Origin: Eucalyptus grandis
Lineage: Eukaryota > Streptophyta > Magnoliopsida > Myrtales > Myrtaceae
Assembly: GCF_016545825.1 (NCBI RefSeq)
Contig: NC_052613.1
Coordinates: forward strand, 6,200,001 to 6,264,000
Reading direction: 5' to 3'
Length of the DNA stretch: 64,000 bases
The notes below the pieces were generated by a model, which saw only the letters and a program-made list of their open reading frames with translations, made no database searches and had not been told where the DNA came from. The position numbers and the translations under genes were made by a program. Of the stretch, positions 22,612-34,139 are shown piece after piece. The first letter of the stretch is position 1, and every line of letters begins with the position of its first letter.

Positions 22612-23110
22612 CCTCACTTCTAAACGTTTCAGATTAAATTGAAGGCAACCCTTGCTTGCAGCGGCCAATTCCATCAGCTCCAGCTGTTCATCCTCCATAA
22701 GCTCCATGGATTCCTTGGCAATTCTGCGAGCAGTGGCCTTCTCCACTGTAGCTTTTCGTCTCTCTGCTTCTTTTTCTCGATGAAGCTCTTCTTTTGTCTC
22801 TTTTTCTCCTTCCAAACAAAAAACCAGAGAGTTGGTAAAGAAAAGAGAAAAGAAGAGATGCTGCTTAACCAATCAAATAAAGCAAAAGAAACTAACTAGT
22901 TAAAATGCAATATCAAGCTCAAATACTTACCTTAATAGATTTTCTGTAAATACTTCTCCCGTCGCTCTGATTCTCGCCTTTGCTCACGTAGCAATCTCTC
23001 CTCCTCTCTCTGCTGTTCACGCATCAACCTTTCTTCTTCCTTCCTTCTTTCACGATCAAATCTTTCCATCTCTTTCCTCATTCGTTCCTCAGACTGCAAT
23101 AGAAAAATAC
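22612..23110 (-). pseudogene. RLT (RINGLET-like, homeobox-DDT) gene fragment inside MULE
   Basis: Two adjoining minus-strand exons are readable. The first (about 23100-22935) encodes a Glu/Arg-rich coiled-coil with RKEEERLMREQQREEERLL and RREKYLQK. The second (about 22800-22645) encodes EAERRKATVEKATARRIAKE followed by SMELMEDEQLELMELAAAS. This run is the conserved charged helix of plant RLT1/RLT2 proteins, ISWI chromatin-remodelling partners. The homeodomain and the DDT/WHIM motifs are absent, and a stop follows the first exon at the splice border. It is opposite in orientation to the APX fragment, which supports capture from a different locus. Confidence 0.8.
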
Positions 23111-23489
23111 AGGATAATCAGTACATGCCAAAGTTTTCTCCACAAAGCTTACATATCCTTAACAGTCAGCACAACTCTTCAAAAAGATTGAAACCTTTGG
23201 AAGATGACTACATCAAGGAAATAGCAGCAAATAACAAATTAATTGCACACAATCTCCATATGACAAGTAATGACCAACATATTAGAAGAGTTCCTCTTTT
23301 TGTACAAAATTGCATGTGTGGCTTTTCTTTTGATATGGTAACTGACTATTACATAAACATCATTACAGTAACTGACTATTACATATTCTGCAGCAAAATA
23401 GCCACCTATCTATACTTCCAATACACAAAAATCTCCTTTATCTTCCCTAGCGAAATATGCTATAATACGAAGTCTTAACTCACACCTTC

Positions 23490-23715
23490 CTCCAGCCCCT
23501 ACATGCTGCTGAATTCTTCCAAGTGCACTACCGGGAGCTTAATTGTTTTTTGAATTTTGGAATTGTGAGATGACCTTCCACCTTTGTCCCTTGTAAGAAT
23601 TTCTAGAAGCAATGGTCTTCCCTCCTCTATGAACAGCAGCAATTGCTCGCCGTCTCTGCTTGTTCAGGCGCTTTACCAACTCAGCATCATTCGCATTCTC
23701 TTCACTTTCATCCTG
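23490..23715 (-). pseudogene. Unidentified gene fragment (possible RIO2-kinase-type tail) inside MULE
   Basis: The minus strand encodes DESEENANDAELVKRLNKQR, then RRAIAAVHRGG, KTIASRNSYK. The sequence looks like a real conserved exon: acidic, then basic, with the ASRNSYK phrase I associate, without certainty, with the C-terminal tail of plant RIO2-type kinases. An acidic stretch (FVEEEKDQDICYDDEEDSAG, about 25050-24985 on the same strand) may belong to the same source gene. No kinase domain is present. Confidence 0.4.
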
Positions 23716-25294
23716 CACTAGGTGGAAAAGAAACTCTCATTACTGAAGCTAACGAGAAAGAGCAATAAACAACGATAAGTGATGACTATGGAAAACTTCT
23801 TTAAAAATTTAAGTCACTTTTCATTTTCAATAAACTACAGTGAGTCATGACTCACTGATAAACATGTGAAAAAGCACCAATCACAACAATTAGTAAACAC
23901 TATGCTAGTCCATTATCCCCTCGAAAAAAAAACAGTTGACAGCAACACAATTACTCAACTAAAATTGCCTGTATTTATCAGCAAAAATTTCGAGAAGCAA
24001 ATTTACGAATAGCTCATTTTTGTAGTTCAAACAAGACCAAATTTTGAGCTGCTAAATTCAAAAGACCTCAAGCCAGAAACTTACTTGAATTAGCCACTCC
24101 ATCAGGCGCCATTAAATGGGATTTTAAAAGGAGAACATAGAGAGATAAGTTCATCTCACAGATAGCTGGCATCTCTCAAAAGCTTATTCATCATCGTTGT
24201 CTATGAAATTTGTCACAAGTACAGAGACTAAACACTTGAGTATAGTCAGAGGTTCTCAAACAAAGGAACCCAAGCCCAAAACTATCAAAATGGGCCTGAG
24301 CATCATAGAACACAACAAAGGTAGATCCAACTTCAGATATCTGCAAGCCAGAATGTCTTCAATGTGATTCATATTACTCAACCTTCATGCTTATGTTGAT
24401 AATCAAAAGTGCTGCCACTATCCAAGACTACATAGCTATCTAATTAAAAAATTTCACCATATACTTACCTCATTGTATCCCTCACAACAAGGTTTGCTGA
24501 GTTGTCCTTCACATCTTTGTCTATTTTCTTTGATTTTCCTCCTCATTTCCTTCTACAATGTGCCCTGGCTGGTCCTTACAAATAGCAGGATTAGGATATA
24601 ATACTGAGTGAGTCAGCACATTAGACTTTAAAATATATTTTAAGGGGATCTCAGCTGACTGCCAGAAGGCTAATACTGCATCCTCCAGTTAACCATCAGG
24701 AAACAAACCAGGAAATTCTCATAAACGAATATATAAAACATGACTTCATCTTATCCGGTGAAAAAGTCACTCAAGTGCTCAATAGTCTTAAAAGATCTGC
24801 TCGGTTTGAAAATAAAGCACAGCGAACAACATAGCTTCAGTAAAAAAGAGGAAATCTCATGCCCTGATGTTATAGGTTTCACAAAGTTTCAACAATGTTG
24901 ATTTTCAGGCCTATCACAGCGAATGCTCTGATACTAGTACCTGATCCAGCAGATGCAAAAAGTCAACATCACTCATATTGTTTCATCCCTTCCAGCACTA
25001 TCTTCTTCATCATCATAACATATATCCTGGTCCTTTTCTTCTTCGACGAACTATATCAAAGGAATCCAATAAGAAGGTTAATATCCATCATGGACAATGC
25101 ACACCCATACTCAATCAATGACACGCTAGGGATGAACTTTCGATTAATGTGTCAACTAGTTGCACAAAAAATTCTCAGGAGCAACATGTAATTGGTTTCC
25201 AGAAAATTTGTATATGCTGTTTTCATTTACATTTTCAGAATGCGGCAGCTTCAAAACACGTTTGGAAAGACACTGGAAATATTTTACAACCTTA
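23716..25294. other. MULE interior, right part, mostly intron-like
   Basis: AT-rich sequence without a recognisable gene except for the acidic minus-strand stretch near 24985-25050. Probably intronic or intergenic DNA taken up with the RLT and third-gene fragments. Confidence 0.35.
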
Positions 25295-26895
25295 CGACAA
25301 TGGAAAGCATGTTATGAATGAAAAAAGAGTTCAAAGCTGAAAATGACATTTTTGGTGTATCAGTATTTATTCATTCTAACAAAAGCACAGATCTTTGAAG
25401 GAAAAAGAAAAATTCTATTTTAGCTTTGATGGAATACAAGCATATACTCCCATTTTTCATCCCGTTAGAGAATTTTCATTTTCATTCACACGTTTCCAAG
25501 AAAACAGAAAACAAAAATTAAAATACTACCAAAGTACTTCCACTTCCACTTCCACTTCCAATCAAGGACCAAACATGCAAAGCCAGGAACCACAATGCAG
25601 GCAATTGGCCAGATATTATTTTGGCTTTCAGATGCAAGAGAATGAAGATGATCGTGAGGAAAGGGAGCTGACAGAAGCCAAGAATGACAAAAGTAAAATC
25701 CATGGAAGGAATAAGACTAAATAGGCACACTCCTAAGTGGTCAAGCATGAACCAGAATAATCAATTATGGTGTCAGCCACTAGGTCTAACACCAAATTAA
25801 GCAGTTGGACAACACAATGTTAACGATTTGCAAATCATCGTGAATCACTATACCTTGTCCATATCATCTTGCTCTTTTCTAGTAAACCACTAGCAGCAAG
25901 TTCTTTGTCAGAAAACCAACAGATTTGCTTATTGAATAAAAACAAGGTCTACTGCTTCCTTCTGAATCTTCCTCTGAATTCTACTGAGTGGAATCTAATG
26001 CAAATGTGCTCCATCCTTATCCGACTATAAACCTTAACATGAATTCTACTGAGTGGAATCCAAAAGAAAAGAAAAAAACGAACCTCGGACGTACGGGAGT
26101 CGCCAATGGGGTGCCTACGGTGGGGCTTGGGAAGGCGACGGCGGGAGGCGACGGCATTGGCGTCGCGTTCAGGAGCAGGGGCGATTCGCGGAGGAAAGAG
26201 AGAGCGACCTTCGTTCGCGGAGAGAGGAGAGCAAAACGCAATCAGGGGTTCGTCGGCGTCAGGGTTAGCCAGCAAGGGCGCTCCGCAGAGGAAAGGAGAG
26301 AGCAGAGCAGAGATCGCGAGAGGGAGGCGAAAGGGCGTCGGCGACGGCTCGAGGGCGGAGGCGGAGGCGTCGACGTCGACGTCGCGTCGGCGTCCGCATC
26401 GGAGTTGGGGGCGACGGAGGCAACCGACGGAGGGCGTCGGCGACGTGGGCAGCCAGCGGAGGAGAGCAGACGCGTCAGCGGAGATGAAGGGCGTCGGCGT
26501 AGGCGGCGTCGGCGTCGCGGGCAACCAGCGGAGGAGAGCGTCGAGTCGCGTCGGCGTCGGCGGAGGTGGAAAGGGCGTCGGCGTCGCAGGCAACCAGCGG
26601 AGGAGAGAGAGCAGAGGAGGAAGAGCATTCGGAGAGAAGCCCTGCGATTTTGTTCTCTCGCAAAACGGAACGGAGAACAGGGAGAACAGGGAAAGAGAGA
26701 AGAGAGGAGAGAGAGGACGAGTGGACATGTCGCAGAGGAGAGCAGAGGGGAGAGAGCGTCAGAGTGGTGGGCCCACGAGCGGCGCGCGCAAATTTTAAAC
26801 GCCTGACATCCTCGCCTACGTGGAGCCACGCGTCGATCGCTCAGTGGTTTAACCCACCGCCTACGTGTTGGGTTAAACCCACCCAATATTTTCTC
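25295..26895 (-). repeat. Right terminal inverted repeat (~1.6 kb)
   Basis: Reverse-complement counterpart of the left arm, including the CTTCCA hexamer run (about 25538-25561), the GC-rich minisatellite (about 26380-26620) and the outer terminus ATTTTCTC at 26888-26895. It is about 50 bp shorter than the left arm, from small indels in the GC-rich part. Confidence 0.85.
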
Positions 26896-26897
26896 AT

Positions 26898-26905
26898 GTA
26901 ATGTC
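26898..26905 (+). repeat. Right target-site duplication of the MULE
   Basis: GTAATGTC, two bases after the right terminus ATTTTCTC. If the ninth base is counted, the pair is AGTAATGTC (left) and TGTAATGTC (right), one mismatch. Confidence 0.6.
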
Positions 26906-27000
26906 ACTCACGTACGTAATGAGCGAGTTGCGAGAAGCCGTCTGTCAGTCAACAAATGGGTTTGGATTACTTTTAAAGATTCAGTCCCGAACATCGGGCT

Positions 27001-27010
27001 CTTTATATGG
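27001..27010 (+). promoter_or_regulatory. Putative TATA box of reductase gene 2
   Basis: TTTATAT in CTCTTTATATGG lies about 125 bp upstream of the ATG at 27133, a normal plant distance allowing a ~100-base 5' UTR. It is only about 105 bp downstream of the right end of the MULE, so everything upstream of this core promoter is now transposon sequence. Confidence 0.5.
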
Positions 27011-27132
27011 AGTCCATCTGCTGCTTCGCCACGCACTCAGCACTCGTTCACTCTCTCCCCGAACCCCAGAGAGGAACCAGCGCGCGCGCGCGGAAACTCC
27101 CACACGGTTCAGGTGCCAAGAGCCCCGGAGAG

Positions 27133-29854
27133 ATGAGCGGAGCAGAGAAGGTGGTGGGCGTGATCCGGAGGGTCGGGTTACATAGCTTCTTGGCTGGTCA
27201 AGCTCTTGCTCCTCCGTGGCTACACTGTTCGAGCCACTGTCGAGACCACATGAAAAGAGTTCCCTTTCTTTATACTCTCTCTCTCTCTCTCTCTGCTCTG
27301 CTCTTTTGACCTTCTTGGGTATTGTCAAGCTGTCGGAAGAAAAACAGAGCTGTTGAAATCTGATAACCCACATGAAGTTGTGTCCAAACCCTTTGCTAGA
27401 GTGAAACCATCAAAGCTATTTTTTTTTCTCTGAGAGATAGAAGGATCTTGGTAGCTTCATTAGTTTTGTGTTGTAGATTGCCCTCTAATCTATGTATCTA
27501 TCCAATAAAGTTCAAATCTTTTGCATCCTGTTCGACTTTGTTGAAGAAGGGGCACGCTCAAACCATCGTCTAGATTCCGGATTCTTGATTTATTTATTTT
27601 CAGTATCACTTTTGCGCAAGTTTCTCCGGGAACAATACGGCTCTTCTTGTCCCGCCTATGCCCTTTCTGACTGTAGATGCTACTGATGTGTCGGTGAGGG
27701 TGCTTGCAAGTTTTAGAATTTCAATCAGTTAAATGGAGAATTTTTCTCATTCTTGTGCATGTGCAACAGCCGACCCAAAGAAGACAGGACACCTTCTGGC
27801 ACTGGAGGGGGCAAGGAGAGGCTGCATTTATTCAAAGCAGAATTGCTGGAAGAAGGTCCTTTGACTTGGTAGTCGATGGATGCGAATGTGCTTTTCACAC
27901 TGCATCGCCTGTTTTGTTCTCAGCTGCTGACCCCCAGGTGCTTGAATCTTGCCATGTTAATCATCCAACGTTGTCCTTGTTTTCCTAAATAAGTGGATAG
28001 CTCATGGACAAACCATTCCATTCCATGTGGAAGGGGATTTGCTTTTCTTCTGCCACAATGAGTTCAGTTTCGGTTTTCTGATACTTTATGAGAATTTTAC
28101 CGAATGATTTCTTCTATTGCATGACTCAGGCTGAATTGATTGATCCTGCCCTAAAAGGCACCCTTAATGTTCTAAGATCATGCGCCAAAGCCTCTTCTAT
28201 CAAGAGAGTAGTTGTGACGTCCTCTATGACTGCAGTTTTATTCAGTGCAAAACCTCTGACTTCGGGCGTTGTCATTGATGAGACTTGGCATTCAGATCCA
28301 GAATTTTGTGAGAAATCCAAGGTTTGTATATCAAAATTTCCTGACAATATTGCTGTTCATTTCTTTTACTTGTGAAATTTTACTGTTGAATTACATTCAG
28401 AGTTCCTGTTACACGGTGAAACTGGTAAAATGCTGATTCTGAGAGGAGTTGGGACATCAGGGAACATTTCTCTCTTAAATCACATAGCTTTCACTAGACA
28501 CTTTTACGGATACCCAAACCAAGGAGTGCCTGTCTCATCACTTACAGTTGTTTGTGTTACTCTTGCAATTTGGCCTGGCGCCATGTTAGATGCTACATAT
28601 GCTTATTGAATACAACAGTTTCTCTATACTTTACTTCCTGGAGGAGAACTACTTATCTTTCGTTTCTTTTAGCCAGTAATCTCCGAATGCCTTGGATGAC
28701 ATCCAATGAAGTCCATGCCATGGCAATGGCTATTATATGTGTTGAATGAGGCGAAACATTCTAACGGTCTCTTTGGCTTATCTATCTTCAGCTCTGGTAT
28801 ATGCTTTCAAAAACCTTAGCAGAGAAGGCAGCTTGGGAATTCACCAAAGAGAATGGAATTGACCTTGTCACGATAAACCCAGGATATGTGATCGGCCCTA
28901 TCTTGCAGCCCACTGTTAATCTCACTGTGCAGACAATACTGAACTTCATTAATGGTATCACTATCATCTAGCCATAAATTATGTTTGTTATTGAATCTTT
29001 GCCATTTTATTTCAGAGCGTCTTCATCAAACATTTGTGCATGCTTGTTCTCATTACCCAAAGACAATCTCAAGGAGTAACTATAGAACCATGTATCTGAT
29101 TGAAGACGATCTCAGTGGAGTCGTATGCCCTTAACCATACTTATGAGTTATGGGCGCATGTGTCTCAGAATGTCTTTTTGCATTGGTCCATGGAATAGCT
29201 ATCTTTCTTTGCTAGTTAACTGAATTTGGCAACATGAGGTCCCAAGGCCCTTTCATTCTATCTACTGAATCTGTCTTTATGTATTTAAGGGTTTGCTTAA
29301 TTGGCTGCACAGACACACTATTATAATCATTTCTGGTAGATTTCCGTGCGACATGGTTTTCAACTACTGGCAGTAGCAGCATTCGGTAGAAAGTTGTCTT
29401 GACGTTTGCACGGGAGTAATTGAGGCTTATCCTGCAGGAGCTCAAACATTTCCAAATACATGCTATAGATTTGTTGATGTCAGAGACGTCGCACTCGCAC
29501 ATATCCTAGCTTTTGAAAATCATTCAGCTCATGGAAGATATTGTGTAGTAGGCGAAGTCATACACTGCCATGACGCTTTGCAGATTCTCCGAAATCTCTA
29601 CCCCACTTTGCACCTCCCCGAGAAGTAAGTTATCATTTTTCCTTAATTCTTATCTTCTGTCAGACTACTGTGCGTCCAAGAGATTATGGTTGTTTTCGTG
29701 ATGGTGTAGATGCGAAGATGAGAAGCCTTTCTCGTCGAAGTATGAGATATCAAGAAAGAAGGCAGAAGCTCTGGGTGTCAACTTCACTCCATTGGAGGTG
29801 AGTCTGAGAGATACCGTTGAATGCCTCAAGGAAAAGGGATTCATCTCTATCTAG
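27133..29854 (+). CDS. CCR/phenylacetaldehyde-reductase-like gene 2, six exons
   Basis: NADPH-dependent short-chain reductase of the cinnamoyl-CoA-reductase-like group, presumably cytosolic. Exons: 27133-~27247, 27770-27937, 28130-28321, 28792-28954, 29438-29624 and 29710-29854 (TAG). Seen: MSGAEKVV start, [14 protein letters not shown]ossmann motif (one extra base at about 27165 breaks the frame as given), [11 protein letters not shown] and [23 protein letters not shown] with the Tyr-x3-Lys pair, [25 protein letters not shown], and a C-terminus [16 protein letters not shown] of true CCR is missing, so phenylacetaldehyde-reductase-like or another aldehyde-reducing role is favoured. A one-base loss breaks exon 2 near 27810 and the exon-1 donor lacks its G. 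All exons are present, so it may be functional with consensus errors. Confidence 0.75.
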
Positions 29855-30548
29855 GCATTTGCTTAGAACAGCATATCACAAGCTTGCTAATAATGACTTG
29901 TGGACCTGTGGTCTGTCCTCAGCCTTTCAGCTCCTAAATCGTACAATTGTTCTGAATAATGTATCATTACCCACTTTTAGAGATTACTCTGCCAGTTTTC
30001 CCAGCTAATCTTAAGTTATTGATGTTTAGTTTCTCTGTCCAATTTGCCTGCCGAAAGCGACTCATCATATAGAACATCAGTAATAATCTTGAAGACTTTG
30101 TAAGCAATGTTGAAAACTTGTGAGATAAATTGAGTTAATGACTCAAGCTAGCGGTTAAGCCAAGAAGGCTCCTTTCTGGCCAACATACTTGACTGCCATT
30201 ATGTATAACGCCAATAGAAAAATGAAGGACTCACTATAATTGGATATGAATATAAAAGACTGATTCTGCCAATGACTTATATGACCAAAATATTGGTGAC
30301 TCATGATGCTCTCAATCAACAGAGCATTGAACAGTGTTTCTGAGCTTAACAAAACCTTGATAATAATAGCTGGATCATAAGTAGACAATGCATACTGGCT
30401 GCGATTGACATCCTGATGCAAGAGAGCTTTACACGACCAAATTGCATCTGAACTCGCAGCACCTAATAGTTGAGCGTGCACTTTCTGTCTGCAGACATAA
30501 TATGTGTTATCAAACAATCAATCTTCACTTCTGATGAAAGCATCTGAC
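29855..30548. other. 3' flank of reductase gene 2; unassigned minus-strand ORF
   Basis: Contains a 120-codon minus-strand ORF (30155-30517) with AQLLGAASSDAIWSCKALL and VLLSSETLFNALLIES. A further minus-strand ATG reading MASDAFIRSED starts near 30549, just upstream. The segment has coding character but I do not recognise the family; it could be a gene fragment interrupted by the long LTR-like insertion at 30554. Confidence 0.35.
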
Positions 30549-31655
30549 GCCATTGTGACAGCCTGAATTTTCATAACTTGTTTTCGATTAAATAAATCGG
30601 GCCTTTCGTGAAACGCTAATAGTGCTATTCCTACGAGCTGATCACTCACGAGATAAGCTGGACTATCCGGAGAAACAATTAGGAATCTAAATGCAATTGG
30701 ACTTGAGAATTCGACCAATAATGTTAACCAACCGTGTTGATGCGCAAGGGCATTACGGCACCGTTAGAGATCGATCGAGAAATCAGAGATAGGTCGATTC
30801 GGCGAGATATGTGATCAAATTGTGGGTGATTCCACTTGATTGAAAAATTCTCATCGATCGGCACTAAATTGATTTTTGTCGTTTTGGTACCCGGTATCCG
30901 TAATTGAAACCTTGAGATTTTCACGACAACCGAGAGTTGCCAATGGGTCGAAGATGTACTTTATGACTCGAGATAAATCGATCACGGGTCAATTGCACCA
31001 AAAATTCCTAAAAAGTTAATCGATAGACTAGGTCACGCTAAGCGCGCCGGATTGAAAATAACCGCAAATTTGAACCTGATTTCAGAAATTGAAAGTTCGA
31101 GGTGTCACAAACTGTTTTAGGAATGTCGACTCACTCTCCGAAGAACTTTCGGAGATTCTGGGTTTTTGCGGAAAATCGATACGGACGTTGTGGAAAATCA
31201 GCGGAATTCGGATGGGCTAAATCGATGGAAATTGGGACTTCTAGGCGAGCATGTGAGCGTCGGGGACTGAAAATTGTTCGGGATTTTCCTTGGCGAAATT
31301 GGACCTCGACTTAGAGAATTGGTGAAGAAATTGAATGGAGAGATTGAAGACTAAAGTGTGAAATTCGAATTATGCTTGGACAGCATTTTTGGCTTCATTT
31401 TGGATTAGTTTGTGAAAATTAAATTGGTAGAAAGTAATAGGGACAAGGGAGTAAATGGAATGGCTAAGGTTTGTCAAAATTGGGCCCCCCTCTTGGCTTT
31501 CCTTGCACGACTCCTCGCCGACCTCTCCCTTTCGCAGCTCCTTTTCATTCTTCCGCCCTGTTGTTCGGTCATCTTCTCCCACCCATCTCAGTTTGCAATT
31601 CCTCACTTGCAGCTCATGCTTCCCCCACTCACACGCCCAACATCCACCAAAATTC

Positions 31656-32123
31656 TGTGAAGATGAATAAGATGAACGAAGACTGAAAAAATGAAACTTT
31701 CTTCTTCCTCTGTATTTACACGGTATATGCTATACATCACGAGCATATTTTCAATGGCGTGCTCTGTTTTCACATTCTCTCACTCGTAAAACTCAGCAAG
31801 CTGCTAAGAAGACTTTTTCTCAGAAGAAGAAAAAAGGAAAACAAAAACTGAACTTAAAAACAGAAAAACAAAACTAAAACAAAAGCGAGACAGCACACGT
31901 GTAAATTGAAGTCTTCGGTGAAGTCTTCATCATGACTCACTTCATGACGTGGCTTTCCCAGTCAAATAGTCTCCCACGACTTGTGTGCTTCGCTTTATGC
32001 TTTGTGCTATACTTCCTTTGATCTTTAAGCTGTAGCCCTTTCACTTTCATTATCTTCCTTTGTTGAAGTTGTGACAGCGAGTAATCCCTCTGCATTGGCT
32101 GAGTTGCTCTTATTTCCTTAACA
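31656..32123 (-). repeat. 3' LTR of nested copia element (468 bp)
   Basis: Starts TGTGAAGATGAATAAG and ends TTCCTTAACA on the plus strand. Preceded by AATTC and followed by the polypurine tract (as read on the plus strand). Nearly identical to 37379-37847. Confidence 0.92.
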
Positions 32124-33345
32124 TCCCCCTCAAATTTGGAAGGGTTAAGAATCCCATACCCAATTTGGTTCTAATAGTAGAGTGAGCAAAACGTGATAAG
32201 GACTTAGTAAAGATGTCGGCAAGCTGAAGATGACTTGGAATATATCGAACATTTATAGAACTGAGGATACTTTTCACAAACAAAGTGAAAATCAACTTCA
32301 ATATGCTTAGTGCGAGCATGTAGGATGGGATTAGCTGTAAGAGAAATAACAGATTTGTTATCACGAACAAGAGTGTGGGTGATATGAGAGATATACCAAT
32401 ATCTCGTAGGACAAAGCTAATCCAAGTAAGATCAGCGGTAGTTGATGCAAGTGCTCGATATTCAGCTTCGGTGGAAGAGCGTGATACGGTAGGTTGTTTC
32501 TTGGCTGACCAAGAGAGAAGATTAGAGCCAAGATAAGTGCAAAAACCAGTAGTGGAACGTTTGTTAGCACATCCAGCCCAATCAGCATTTGAGTATCCAT
32601 AGAGGGCTGTTGAACTATTAGAATGGAGGAAGATCCCTAGATGTGCTGTTCCTTTAACATAGCGAAGGACTCTTTTCAATTTATGAAAGTCGCAACTGTT
32701 GGATGCTGCAATTTCGGCATAGCAGATTCGTTGCATAGGCAAGATCGGGTCGGGTGATCGTCAAATATTGAAGACCGCCTACTATACTTCTATACTCAAG
32801 TGGATCGGCAAGCGAGAATATCATCATTTGATCTAAGTGGCAAAGGAGTTGAGACAGTTTGCATTCATCATGTGAGCTCTGTAAGTAGATCAATTGCATA
32901 CTTGGTCGACAAAGAAAGAGATCTTGAGAAATACGTTTGGCTTCAATTCCTAAAAATAATGAAGATATCCGAGATCTTTCATGTGGAATTGAAGGCTTAG
33001 TTTCTTGATCAATGTAGCTAGAAGCTGAAATAGCTGCCAGTCAAAATTATGTCGTCTACATAGAGTAATAATGTATTATATCTGAACCACTATGAAGAAC
33101 AAAGAGATGGGTCATTGGCACTACGAAGAAGCCATTTTCAAGAAGAAATTACTAAATTTATCAAACCAGGCACGTGGTGCTTGGCGAAGACCATATAAAG
33201 ACCTCTTGAGAAGACAAACACACTGAGATTTTTGAGGATGTATAAACCCGGTGGCTGCTCCATATACAGTCTCATTTAAGACTCCATGTAGGAAAGCATT
33301 TTTAACATCAAGTTGATGTATTGGCCAATTTTTCATCATAGCCAC
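32124..33345 (-). pseudogene. copia reverse transcriptase / RNase H of nested element
   Basis: The reverse transcriptase has the QLDVKNAFLHG and SLYGLRQAPRAWF motifs and an intact LLLYVDDIIL catalytic box (about 33045-33072). RNase H carries YSNADWAGCANKRSTTGF, SWSAKKQ and SSTEAEYRALA. Frames shift between these blocks at several places, so a full polyprotein is not encoded as given. The motifs are much better kept than in the element at 707-4750. Confidence 0.85.
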
Positions 33346-34139
33346 GAAAGTACTATACGAATGGTAGCATGTTTAACAACGGAATGAATGTTTCAGTAAA
33401 GTCAACTCTCTCTTCTTGATGAAACCCTTTGGCAACTAACCGAGCTTTTAATCTCCAAGACTACCATCAGGTGCTAATTTGGTCTTAAACACCCATTTAC
33501 AGCCTATAACATTCATTTGGTTAGTTCTAGGAACTAGTATCCAGTCTGATTTTCATACGAGGCATTCATTTCTTCTTGCATTGCTCGCTGCCACCCTTCA
33601 TCAGCTAAGGCTGATTTAGCGATCGTGGTTCGGAGGCACTTTATATTCAGCTAAACATGCATACTTAGGATTTGGTTTTATAATACCAGATTTTAGTCGA
33701 GTTGCATATGATGAATAGCGAGTACCTTGATGAACGCGGTACCTTGATGAACAACAGCGTACCTTGATCAATGACAATGTCGATTGGTGTGACACTTGTG
33801 GAAGTAAGACACAGTTGTTCTTCAGCAACTGAATCAGATTGCATGTGTGTGAAAGATGAAATTTGTGGCGTACTTACAATGTATGATGTATCAGTGTGAT
33901 CATCTTCCAAAGTAGGACTATACTGGAAATTTGTTGTATGGTCAGTGAAGCCATTGTTTACTGGTGCTGCACTATGAGAATCAAGAAGTTTAACTTCTTC
34001 CACCCATTGTTTGTACAAAGTAGTACAATGTTCATAGTCAGTTGTCAACTTCTTTGTGAATGGGAAGAAATTCTCATCAAACACAACATGTCTACTTATA
34101 TATATACGACCATCGGTAGGTACAAGGCAGCAATACCCT

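Larger units (their letters stand above)
15313..26895. mobile_element. Giant Mutator-like (Pack-MULE-type) element with captured gene fragments
   Basis: Two inverted arms, 15313-16966 and 25295-26895, are highly similar end to end and begin GAGAAAATATTGGGTGGG, a terminus typical of plant MULEs. GTAATGTC flanks both ends (15305-15312 and 26898-26905; two extra bases on the right), fitting an 8-9 bp target duplication (AGTAATGTC / TGTAATGTC). The 8.3-kb centre holds intron-containing fragments of a peroxisomal ascorbate peroxidase gene, an RLT-type homeobox-DDT gene and at least one unidentified gene. I find no transposase, so it would be non-autonomous. An inverted segmental duplication without transposition is the main alternative, but the flanking repeat and terminus argue against it. 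Confidence 0.75.

Noticed and set aside
25949..26907. Long ORFs (up to 272 codons) in the right arm
   Set aside because: Same compositional artefact as in the left arm.
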